64,000 nt of DNA, from the NCBI GenBank assembly GCA_036362985.1, contig JAYGXS010000001.1:69701190-69765189 (forward strand), written 5' to 3'. This document shows, piece by piece, positions 13,101 to 25,600 of this stretch. Numbering within the stretch: the stretch's first letter is position 1; every line of letters starts with the position of its first letter. The notes under the pieces were generated by a model, which searched no databases, was not told the origin of the DNA, and saw nothing but the letters and a program-made list of their open reading frames with translations. The DNA is from Ligula intestinalis (lineage: Eukaryota > Platyhelminthes > Cestoda > Diphyllobothriidea > Diphyllobothriidae). Made by a program: the position numbers and the translations under genes.

Positions 13101-15499
13101 TACGCGTATCTCAGAGTCTAAAGATTGACAGTAATAAAAATTGGTAACTTAAAGTTGGCGAGTAACGTAATTGTTTCGTTGAGTAAAAAAGTGGAAGTGT
13201 CCACAAATTCGCCAGGCGAAACAAGCCAGGGTTGGTGAATCCTGGATGAGATCGGAGTACACCCATGTACTAATTTACATCCCGATCGAAAAAACTGGCA
13301 AGATGTGGACCTGGTGGCTCAGTGGATAGGACGGTTGTCTCTAGCCAGTAATATAAATTGGTACAACCTTATTTTTAATTCGTTGGAGTTCAAAAAGTAG
13401 TTAGTTCCAATAAGCGTGGGAGTATTCATCGTAAGAAAAACTTGGGCGTTGCAAAAAAATATTTCAGAATTAGAAAGATGGGGGAGGTAAGTTTTGATAA
13501 ACACCTAATCAGCGCCTCAACAAACATTACATTAATTTCCTTGGAGATAAGCCGACTTGGTCATAACCTAACTTAATCAGAGTGTTTTTGAAAGGCTAAA
13601 TATCCATTTTCCTGGGTTAGTCAATAAGCGATATCATATTCACTTGTAAAGGTTAGCCCAGTAGCTCTCCAGAAATTCACGTATTTTACCAGTATCGGGA
13701 AATTTCAGTTAAATAGTCTCTCAAATAATGCGGGGGGTCTAAGGCATTATGGTTGTTTTGTGATTCACAAAAACGGATAAGTTGCCCTAAAAATCTTTCC
13801 TCTAACTTTGTTACCGAAATTCTTACCAGAGGAGGGTCCTCTGATCCTAATATTGAAAAGAAGATCTTTCGGTTAAAATCGCCTCGCGAGAAGACAATAG
13901 CATCGACCAAGAAGTTGGTTGAGGTTGCAGCTGGAAGTATACCCTGAAGAATTTGAAAGATCAGATAAGATCAAAATCAACTTGCAGCCATCGTAAAACT
14001 GTATCCATAGAACCGGCAGATTTACTTACCGTCGGATTCTTTGAATGAAAACGGACTCCCTCCAGGTCCTGGTTTGACTCCGCGTTTGAGGATATAAAGG
14101 TATAATGTGCTTGTAACTCTTCATCGTGGTTTTTTAGCCGCACTAGAAAGGGCTTCGGATATTTCAGAAAACAGAGGCCTATGTTGAGAGCACATGACTC
14201 AATGGTGATGTGAGGGACCCGGCATCTACAAAGTGTAGGACGTAGAATATTTTTTTCTGTATAACATTTAAGCAAAGCACCCACCGGCATGCTCAAACGC
14301 AGCCAAGAATACATAATATTGTGGTTTTTCAGGTAAACGTGAGAAACCAGTAATAGCAAATAATAATAGCAATTGAAATAGTAAAAATAGTAATATTGAT
14401 AGCAATAGTAACTATGTTTTTTGCATATATTATACAATATTTGGGCACCAGCGTTACTTTATGATGTCTTCATATCCGGAACTTTACAGCACACTAGGTT
14501 AAGAGGCTAAAAGATTGGAACTTTCTAAATTTCAATCCGAAATTTGAACTTTATAGTAATATTTTAGGTACTCTTTAACCAAGCGAAGCGTTAAATCGCG
14601 CAAGTATATTTGAAGTTGCGTAGGAGACAGACTGGAATCGCCCTTATAGGCCTCGCCTTCCGTTAAATTGAAGGGCGAGTACGGTTAAAGTGGAGGCTTG
14701 CGTCAGGGTAAAGTTTGTAGTTACGTTTGGGCTCAGGTTTGGGTTTAAAGTAGGGGTAAATGCCATGGTCATGTTTAGAACACAGGAGTAGTAAGCCTTC
14801 ATGGAATTTAGTGGAAGGCCACCTGTATTACCGAGGGACTCCAAAATCCATGTCTTACTGACGTGTGAAACTTGATTTTCACTGGCCGTCCTCAATGTCA
14901 GATTAACTATGCAGTAACCACTCCTTTCCTTTTCACGAAGAAAGAACAATTTCTATGGAATTATAGCGGGTTTTTTGTCTTTTGGTAGGTTACTCCATCT
15001 CCTAAATAAGCCATCACAATTTCTTATCTTGTTGTTGAATGCTTAAAAGCAAATACCCAAATACTTGGGATGGTAAGATTTTTACCTCAAGGAATAGATG
15101 CATTTGAAAAGGTATCGTGAATTATTGCCTGCAAGAGCTGGCTATCATGCTGTCATGTAGATTTTTTAAGTGACTTCATATGTTTTTCTTGCAGGTTCTG
15201 TCCCATTGCGCAGTAAAAGGTCGTTTAACAAAGGCAGGTTTTAACCTGGCAGCCCCTCCTATAACTTAATATATATCAATATTCCCATATGGAAAATATT
15301 AAAGTTCTTAAAGATGGTAATGTGCACACACTGCGTATTTCACGCCCACGTAAGCCTATTTTCTACCATGCATGTTGACGTCGCCTCACTATTGTGATTT
15401 TCAACCCTGGAAATACTCTGAGGTGTGGTCCAACACTCGTCACCGATGAACTAAAGTTTGGTTCCATTTGAAGGGGAGGGACAACATGAGTCTGCCTAT

Positions 15500-15532
<33 letters not shown>

Positions 15533-18500
15533 TTTCCTAGCACGCGTCCGCATCCCGGATGCTGAGTACAGCTGAAATGGATGTGGCCGGTATCCAGTTC
15601 AGTGGGTATTTCAGCTGCACACTTTTGCAGTCAGGAGGACAAATGCAAGTTCCTTGCACAGAAACTGCCATACAAGTGAACCTTTTCCTGTTATGTGAAT
15701 TTCAGTTTCTGGGGTGGACAGGATCGCCAGTTTAAACCCCAGCTATGTGGACGGGGGTATGCTAGCATGGTAGAGTGCTGGAGTTAGTAACATTCGATAA
15801 ACAGAGAGCGTGGTTTCGAATCTCAGCTTCCGCCAACCTGAGTAATTAGCCAAAAATTTCAATCCTAGTCCCCTTTGCTTTTGCCAGTACGCCTTAGGCA
15901 GAATAACATTGAAGTTGAGGACGAATGAAACTGGACGGGTTATTTCTGGCTTATTAGTTTTCATCAGCCAGCTTTACCGGACTCCGCGGGTATGAGGTGT
16001 TTAGTTGTTGGTTATACGTGAATGTCGTGGTAGGTCGCATCATTTGCTTCATGCACGTGGTGGCTACGCCTAGCGTGCTTTGCCTCGGAGGTAAGCTTCG
16101 CTTAGCGGTAACCCCTCCCCCTCTGGTAACCATCTCGACCGGCAGGCGAAAACAGGTGAGGGCCTCCGATGTGTGTGTCCCCCTGCACACCCGGCATCTG
16201 CCCTCCCCCCCTCCCCGTAGTGGTAGTAATCTTTGCAGTGGTAGTAGGAAAAGGAGTCACAGCAGCAGTTATATTAAGAATACTAGAAGTAATAGTAGCA
16301 GTACAAGTAGTAGTAAAGGCTATCGCAGTATTACTGATGATAATAATAAAATTAGTCGCAGCAGTAGGAGTAGTAGCTATTGTTATTATATCCCATGTCT
16401 TAGTAGTGGAATTAGTCGTATTAGCAGTACTAGTATTGGTAGTAGTAGAAACACTGTTATTCCAACTATTTCTGCTGCTACTACTACTATTGCTGCTGCT
16501 GCCTCTTTTACTACTTTTACTTCCAGGACCACTAATATTACTATGGTACCTACTACCACTGCTTATACTTGAACTGCTAATGATGCTACGATTATTATTA
16601 CTTATACGACTATTACTTCTACCACTTCCGCTATCCCTCTTCCCTTCCGCCTCTCCTCCTACCCACTCTCTACTCTCCTTTCTTTTCTACTCCCGTCTGT
16701 CTCCTCCTACCCCTCTCCCTCCCCTTACCTCATTCCCTGACCTCACTCTCCTCGCACTCTATTCCCTTATACAGCATGCACTGAAACCCACTTCTCTGAT
16801 CACGGCGAACTCGGGGAAGTGGGTGCCGGTTAAATTTTCTGGAGCGGCGGCCCACAGGCAGGACGACGCAGGGCCGGCGTCGCCGTTGCCATCCAGACCA
16901 CCTGGCTGGTTGAGGGTGACAAAGGTCGCCTATTAAGCCTCCGCATGCCTCATTGGGGTCAAAATTCACCGTCATCTTCATTGCCTACGCTTATTTCCCC
17001 CCCCCCCCCCGATGACCAGCTCCGACGGGGTAAAGAATAAGTTCTACGTGAATCCGTATGCCCTCCTGGAGACTGTGTTGGAGGCGGACAAGTTGATTGG
17101 CACAAACCATGCTGCTTGGAGGGGAGGGCTGGGGCCTCGTAGTCTCGACGGCTCCACTGACAATTAATTTCTTCCCCTACAAACCTGTGAACAGCACCGC
17201 CTTAGCCCCACCAACAACTCGTTTCGCCTTCCGCTGTAGCAGAAGGCGACCAAAATTTACACCCGGTCCCGGCAGTGGCATCTAATAGACTACGGCCTGT
17301 TGCGGCAACGAGACCAGCAGCAAGTACTGGTGACAAACGACGATCCCAGGTACCGAAGAATGACCTAACCATTGAACCACAGGCTCACTTCTCTGTCGAT
17401 TGCGATCGGGCATATAAACTGTTGTATTAGGTCGCTTCTCGGTTGCGTTTTGGAACACACTCGTCCCTTTGCGCCTTGCAGCCCACTCACTCTTTTTAAA
17501 GGCAATCGATGATTAAACATTACGTTACTGCTCAACCCACGGATCATTGAACGATCACACGAAGACGGAAAAATGTTTCAATGACACCTGCTACCCAGCA
17601 GACTTAGCCTTGGCTTAGTTCTATCGAGTCACACACATGTTTATAATCTAGAGTTCTGGAACATGCCCGTATACATTTCGAGACATTCGCATACAATATT
17701 ATCAGAACAAAATATAGCGACAAATTACTAAATCCAAAAACATGTCATTAGGTAATATTTCCAATGGTTTTGCATTGCTCCTTTTCATTTTTTGATCAAA
17801 CATTGCTCTTTACAGATAGAATCAGTGAGAAATAACGACTGGATGGAAAAGAAAACCGAGCAAATTCGAGTAGACCACTCTCTAATTGCCTGTCGGGCAT
17901 AGAAGTCAAAAATTACTGTCAATGAAAGACTGTTCAGAGACAATATCCTAAGTTCAGAATCTAACGCTGTACTTTTTCTATGCTTGCGGTATTCCATTTA
18001 ATTTGTTTTCAGAACGCAACTTCTCTCCTTTTTTTGCATTTGCTTTTCTGCCTTTTTATCACCTATGGCAAACACAACCCGCGATCAAGTTCAGTCACCC
18101 TATTAAGGACTCATTTGCACTCGTTTAAACTTCAAACAGTTATCTTCAGCATCCAGAGGCCGAGCCTTAGTAATTATAAGAGTCCAAAGGAGAACTCAAA
18201 GTTTCCTTACTCGGCCGAGACCGACAGATAGGTGGCACCGGTCACGTGCTCGGCGTCAACAAGTAGTTTCCACTTTAACCTTCCCGCTAACATTGGCTTG
18301 AAAGTAATTTCCATTTCAATCGAACTGAAGGCGTCCATATGTCCGCAGCTGGGTTTCACATCAAATTCAATATTCTGCAGTGTAGCACTCGTCGTCTGTC
18401 TGTTCGAGTCGAGAGCGCAACCTGAGTCGCCGTCCTCACTGTCAACATGGTGAAAGTCCTCATCCAACTCATCGTATTCAACCGTTCGTAGCTTGAAATT

Positions 18501-21500
18501 CACAGGAACAGTTGAATTGTTGTAGAGTTTTATCACTTTCGTCAGCGGAAAACCTAAAGAGTAAAAGTAATGAGTGAAGACAGCCTGACCTAAAATTGGG
18601 CATTTTTTTATCTAAAATTGTCAGTTATACCTCATGAGTGACTTCGTTCGCAAAAGATATATATAGCAGCAGATATGTGTATACCGATCTGTTAGATGAC
18701 CCACTCGTCCCGACGTGTTGCCATTAGAGCTCTCACTCGAGCCTTCACCGTGAGGCGGCTAGGCTATAGGCAGAAGGACATTACCAGCAAAGGCATGGGA
18801 CACTAGTGAGGCCTTTTCTGGCTCATTTGCCGTCATCGACTAGTGATACCCAACTCCAATTGTAATATATATATATATATATCCCGCTCCCCATCCCCCA
18901 AAGAAGATGAAGAAGAAAAGACGCCTTCATGGACCACACTGTATTGGTGCTGACGTTTCGAAAACACACTTGTTTCCATCATCAGAGTGATAAGGTGATT
19001 GTTCCTGCTTGCCTTGATTTGGTTTGTCTTGCTGACTGTCTCGTATGATAGGGGTGTGTTACATGCGCACCCTGGTCGTCCTGCTGGTCGTTGATTGGGT
19101 TTGGCCCAATGCGCCGACCCTGGTCATTCTGTTGGTCCTGGATTGGCCTCTGCCTCTCCGTGGGCGACTGCAGACGACCTCGTGTGACCCCCGTCACTCG
19201 CTCGGCTGTTGTAGTCCCCGGTGGATCTGTCTGCACATTGCGCGCGCGCGAGGGGCGACTGCAACCGGAGTGGTGGCGGCCTCGCGTGTCTCCCATCGGC
19301 TGCCCGGCTGTTGTAGTCATCAGTGGATCTGTCCGCCCATCGTGCGCGCTCAGCGGGCGTCTGCCATCGGTCTGCTGACAGTCACGTGCGTCCCCCATCC
19401 CTTGCACGACTGATGTGATCACCACTGGGTCTGCATGCCACTCATGTGCGTCAGGGTGGCTGCTGCGAGATCTCCCCTCATAGTCTGGTGGATAGTTTCG
19501 TTGTGGCCTGCCGTGATAAGCCCGTTCGCTCGTTTGGGCTCGCCGGTGGGTTGATGATTCATGCCGATCGTGCGAACTGCGGTTAACTCTTGCCCCCTGC
19601 TGCAGTCGTGGCTGTCATTGATGAAGCTGTAAATCGCTCATTGGCGTGGTGGGCCTCGGCTGGATCGATTGAAGTCTGGTACGCAGGGCCTGATAGGCCG
19701 GATTTAAGTCAATATTTCTATTGATTGTGTCTACGGAGGACCAACTTTCGAGCACCAGTCTGGCCATTTTGTCGTTGGATCGGCCGATGACTTCGGCGTT
19801 TTCGAAAGCGAATTTGTGCTTCTCCCGTTTCATGTGGCCATATACCAGTGACAGTCTGTCCTCGCGGTCGACTGCCAGCTGGTGCTCGTGTAGTCTTGTA
19901 CAGAGGCGTTTTCCCGTTTCACCAATACACCTTGCACTGCAATTTTGACAAGGTATGCTGTAGACCACTGCTGATTGTTCCGTTGTCGGCAGCGGGTCTT
20001 TGGGTCGCATTATCTGCTGTCGAATAGTCGAATCCGGTTTGTGGGCAATCCCAATTCCAAAAGGATTCAGGATTCGAGCTGTCGCTTCCGAAACATTCCT
20101 TACATAGGGGATCGCGAGCCAAAACTTCGGTTTTTCGTCGTTCGGCCGCTGTCGGGTGGGTTTTCGTCGGCAGTTACGCAGGAAGGACCGTGGATAACCA
20201 TTGGCTGAGAACAGTGAGTGTAAATATTTTGCCTCCTCCTTTCTCCCGTCCTCATCGCTACAGTGTGTTTGAACCCGTTGAAATAGAGCTCTGACACAAC
20301 TGCGTTTGTGACCAATGGGGTGGTTACTTCCGAATTGTAGGATGCGTCTGGTGTTTGTTGACTTGCGGTATACCGTAGTTCGTATCCTTCCCTCGGAAGT
20401 CCTCGTAACTTGCACATCCAAGAAGGGCAACTGGTTGTTGCTTTCTTCTTCCATCGTAAACTGAATATCGGGGAATATCGAGTTCAGCAAGGTCTTGAAG
20501 TCCTGAGCGTCCTTCTTTTTGATTACGACAAATGTGTCGTCGACGTACCTTGCCCAGAATTTTGGACAGTGCGATCGGAAGACCAGTCGCTCGAGCCTCT
20601 GCAGGACCGCCTCGGCAATTAACCCAGACAGAGGGGAGCCCATTGGTGTCCCCTTCTTTTGCTCGTAAACTCGATCGTTGAAGGCGAAAAATGTCCTGAG
20701 GCATAATTCCAAGAGTTCTGTGACGTGCTTCCGTTTGAGTTGTTGTTCATCTTCCTCGTACTTTTCCTGAAGAAGTTCATTGATAGTGCTGACGGCGAGA
20801 CCGGTTGGAATGGAGGTGAATAATGACACGACATCAAACGACACCATTACCTCGTCTGCATCTATTTCTAGATGTTTAATGTTCCTCAGAAATTCTTCAG
20901 CCGACTTCACTGTGTATTCGGAGCCTTCGGTGAGGAAGCGAAACCGCTGGTAGAGCCATTTCGATAGTCCAAATGTCGGGGTGCCACGTAAGGAGACAAT
21001 GGGGCGAAGGGGCACACCCGGCTTATGCACTTTTGGCAGACCGTAGAAACGTGCCATCGCGGCATCTGTGGCTTTTGTGGTCAGTGCATCCTTTCTTTTG
21101 AGGGCTCCTGCCTTCTTCAGCTTGTCAATCGCCCGGTTGACGACGTTCACGTGCTTTTTGAACTCTCCAGCTTCCGAAAGCTGGTAGGCATCTTCGTCCC
21201 CCAGCAGACTTTGTAGCTTTGCCGTGTACTCGGTCTTATCCATGACCACTGTCGAGCGTCCCTTGTCGGCTGGCAGGGTGACGATATCTTTCATCTTTCG
21301 GATTCGCATAAGCTCTCGGCTTTCTGCTTCGGAAATAGTCGTCTGAGGTTTGTGGTGAAGGAGAAGAGTTGACACCTGTTGCCGCATGGCGTTTTTACTC
21401 TCTTCGTTTGCTTCACACTTCTGAAGAGCCGACTCGAATGATGCGATAAAGTCCACTGGTCGAGCATCTCTCGTGTTGAATTTAGTATCGTAGGATAAAA

Positions 21501-22640
21501 CGGCCAGCTGCTGTTGCGTGAGAGGCCGAGATGAGAGGTTGTGGACCAGAGTACCATCAGTAGAGGACCGACTTGGTGGACTTATTTTTGCGAACTTTTG
21601 AAGCAGTTGGCTGTCACGTAGCCGGCGGTGACACTGCGCGTTGTTGGTTATCGTCGCTTCTAGGGTTGTCAGCTCCAGTGCAGTAATAATGGACCGGCAA
21701 GTAGTGGAGAGCTGTTGTATCTCTCGTTGGTATTTATGGATACGAGAGTGGCAGTCTTGTATCAAGACCCTGATCATCTTCTTCTTGAATTCAGCCATTG
21801 TTCGTTGGCAGAGGTCAGTTTTGACCGGCAGGCTATAACGGAGACATTTCGGCAAGACGTTCTCATCAAGGCAACGGTGCAGGAACTTCAGCTGAGCGTA
21901 GGTGGATGACTCTCGTTTGGCAAAAGTTTCCCATCTGCGTGCTGAGCGGAGGGCTGAGCGCCCATAGTATGAATTGACATGACTAAAGATACGAGGTCCA
22001 GATAAATTATCCCGCTCCCCATCCCCCAAAGAAGATGAAGAAGAAAAGGCGCCTTCATGGACCACACTGTATTGGTGCTGACGTTTCGAAAACACANNNN
22101 NNNNNNNNNNNNNNNNNNNNNNNNNNNNNNNNNNNNNNNNNNNNNNNNNNNNNNNNNNNNNNNNNNNNNNNNNNNNNNNNNNNNNNNNNNNNNNNNNNNN
22201 NNNNNNNNNNNNNNNNNNNNNNNNNNNNNNNNNNNNNNNNNNNNNNNNNNNNNNNNNNNNNNNNNNNNNNNNNNNNNNNNNNNNNNNNNNNNNNNNNNNN
22301 NNNNNNNNNNNNNNNNNNNNNNNNNNNNNNNNNNNNNNNNNNNNNNNNNNNNNNNNNNNNNNNNNNNNNNNNNNNNNNNNNNNNNNNNNNNNNNNNNNNN
22401 NNNNNNNNNNNNNNNNNNNNNNNNNNNNNNNNNNNNNNNNNNNNNNNNNNNNNNNNNNNNNNNNNNNNNNNNNNNNNNNNNNNNNNNNNNNNNNNNTATC
22501 ACTCTGATGATGGAAACAAGTGTGTTTTCGAAACGTCAGCACCCATACAGTGTGGTCCATGAAGGCGCCTTTTCTTCTTCATCTTCTTTGGGGGATGGGG
22601 AGCGGGATAATTTATCTGGACCTCGTATCTTTAGTCATGT

Positions 22641-22673
<33 letters not shown>

Positions 22674-25600
22674 ACGCAAGCACAAAATATAATTTGATTG
22701 TAGCCCCAAAACGGCGCGTTCCCGCGTACAAAATTACAATTGCTTCTGTTTTCAATTTCGTGTTAGACCTTTCTACAGATTTCATAGAAGTATTACTTCA
22801 ATATTATTTCAAAACATTTCTTGAAACTACTACAAACTGTTGTAGGTCTAGTTCAGGAACAAAACCTTCGTGACTTTTACTTCAAGTATTTGATCACGAA
22901 ACCAGCTACATATCACTGGATTCAAATTTTAAATTTAATGGTTTTCGCAGTGGTTTTCCACGATCGAGAAACCCTATTCAGTAAGTTAGTCAGAAAATGA
23001 GGAGCGTGTGTTGCAAAGCATTCAGAAAACCTTAGAAACCTTCTGTCGATTTCATTCTACTGTAAGTGGCATCACACTAGATGTAATTACTACAATAATT
23101 TAAGTCGATACACTATCAGAAACGAAAAATATGCAATCCAAATACAACCGATGACTGAAGCTGCATACAATCGTTAAGATGGATACTGAAACCAGGAAAA
23201 CGTTTGATATTCCCACTGATCTCAACATTTTCGTGGTCAAACTCTCTTGTTTGCGTCTATTAGGGAAGAGAGTAGGTCTATGAACAATTAGCAGTTGAAG
23301 GCCAAAATTTAAAAAAAGGACGTCAACTACACGCAGCAAGCATATTTAGAGCCAGAGAAGAGAATTTTGAATGAGAACTCTCACTCGCGAAGCATAAAAT
23401 AAAGCCTCAATTACAATATTGAACCCGTCCCTGAAACATCACGACATAAATTAAGGTGATAAACTATTGGCAACTAATAGGCTGCACTTTGTATTAATTC
23501 GCGTAACCCGTTCCAGGAAATATCTTTGCTGCAGGAAGACTATGTTGATAAATAATTTAATCGGTCACAATGCTTACCATTTTGAGCGGAAATCAACATT
23601 ACCCTGCTTTGCGATGATCTCTTATGCTAAGGTCTATCATTGACTTAGTTTGCGCATTCGCGTGTGTTTTGATAGTTATCTAAAATTGTGAGTTTAACCA
23701 CAGGGAACCTGTCTCACTTGAAAATATTTTGCCACCATTGCTTCGATCTGGTAAAGCAGAAGGCGAGACAGCACGTGCAAATAATATCATTGTTCTCTAC
23801 TAATTAGAACAAGTTTCAATTCTTTACGTCATAGGATAGTATATGTTTTCCCTGGCCCATGTAAAATATCTCTTTTACATCCGCACTTTATGTACCTTGC
23901 ACTAATAGATATTTTCAATGAAAGATCGCGCTTACTAAAACATGAGCTTTCAATGTTGTCTGCGAGGCACACTCTTAAGCACGTTTTTTAAACTCATTGC
24001 CACCTCAGCATGTATTCTTTAGATGCACAAAGTGGTCATCAGATGGTTCGAGGCATTTAGTCGGGATGGAATATTAAAGAGTACGAGTGAAAACAATTAT
24101 TCACAAAATTTTTCAAGGAAAAAATGAAGGTTAGACCTACCATATGACACCAAACCGAAATTAAGTTCCGTGTCCTTGAAATAGAGTGTTGGACCCACAA
24201 CTTCGCCTCTAAAAACAAAAGTACGTTTGAAGATATGGGGAATTGCCAAAATTAGTTGATCGCTGATTTCATTGGTGAACCGCCCAGACATGGTTAAGCA
24301 CGAACCTCTGAAATATTTTTAATTTCCGCACTGCTATTTATAAAATCTACGGTGGACTGCATTTTGAAAAGTCTACAATCCCCATGAATTCTTTGTCGTC
24401 AATGCGGAAGGCCGATATTTTATCCTATTTATTGTCGTATCCTTGCTATTATCAAACTTTAATTTTATGAATCAACTTGCTATTCTCTGTCTTAAACTTT
24501 TGATATTACATTTCGGCCAGTAACCCAAACTCTCGTTCAGTGTCCAACTTATCCATTTGGTAGAAAAAATTATGAAATAAGAGTATACGATAACTTTTTG
24601 CGGGTAACTTTTCACAAGAAGACCATTGCAGTTTTTTTACGTAACAACAGTACTTTGACTGTCTGCTGACTACTAAATCACTTATGTCTTTTGAATAATG
24701 CTGATGGTGAGTTTTCCTGTATCCTGGGTTATTCTAGTAAGAACATGGGATAACTTTTGGGCGCCCTTTCCAGAACTGTGAAGGCTAACACTGCCATATA
24801 ATTATAAACAAAATGGTTTTGGTACTTATATGTTCCTAGACTTGAAACAAAGACTAAACACTACCTGCGTGAATTGGCGATGATTGCAGTAGGATAATTG
24901 GTACGGAAGGTGTGCTTAATCGCACCGACCGTGTGGAGGTAAAATACTCGGAGAGATTAAAGTTAGAATCACATGAGTCGGGTACGATCATTCTAAACAC
25001 AACCAAGGTGCAACTATGCAGGGCCGCTTACCGCCACATAGCGACTCATCTATAATGCCTCCTATACCCCTTCCTGTCTATGACGATACTTCAGAGCATG
25101 AGTCTACGGAATATAGCCTTGATTTCTACTATACACCTTTTCTCTTCCCCATTACTTACTCTCATCCTGTTTCCGCTAAACAAAAGTCGCTTGGCTAAGC
25201 ATTAAGCCACCCTTATTTCCAAGTATTCAATAGCTTTTCAGCTGTTACAACTGCCCAAGATTTCTATGCAGTCAGTCACTAGTCAATAAACATAAGTTTG
25301 GACCGTATGCAGACCTGTTAACAACACTAGTTCACGTATAAGGTCATAGAAACTTACTTAATAGTTATTATTTCTGGGTCCGGTGAACCGTCAAAGAAGA
25401 ATTCGAAACTCTCGTTGAACTTGCCCAGCCGGTCAGGTGAGCAGAAGGTAATGTCTACAGCCTGGTAGTCCTGAGGGCTAATAAGACCCTCGTCGTGTGA
25501 AAAGGAAAAGCAGTCACTGAAGCCAGACGAGGCCTGTGCCTTCACTGAAAAGATGGCATCAATTTCACAGCTGTTAGCCACGACTAACTCGTAGGTATGC

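Larger units (their letters stand above)
18883..22643 (-). mobile_element. Penelope-like retroelement inserted in a HYDIN intron
   Basis: The element lies on the same strand as HYDIN. In plus coordinates it consists of a downstream terminal repeat (about 18883-18995), a body with one long reading frame, an upstream terminal repeat (about 21977-22096), a 400-N gap, and an inverted copy of that repeat (22497-22640). (TA)n runs border both ends (18865-18882 and 22643-22671), which suggests insertion into or near a TA microsatellite. The reverse transcriptase plus GIY-YIG-type nuclease and the mixed direct/inverted terminal repeats are diagnostic of Penelope-like elements. The visible reading frame has no stop before 19617, so this copy may be young. 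Confidence 0.93.

Noticed and set aside
15745..15830. Possible functional tRNA gene
   Set aside because: A- and B-box-like motifs exist but the acceptor and anticodon stems do not pair; a SINE is the better reading.
16169..16936. 255-codon plus-strand frame, Leu/Val-rich, looking like a membrane protein
   Set aside because: It is the translation of the degenerate trinucleotide and pyrimidine tracts; the overlapping frame at 15997-16572 is equally open for the same reason.
22035..22692. Frames on both strands running through the N gap
   Set aside because: Most of their length is N; the visible ends are terminal repeat sequence.
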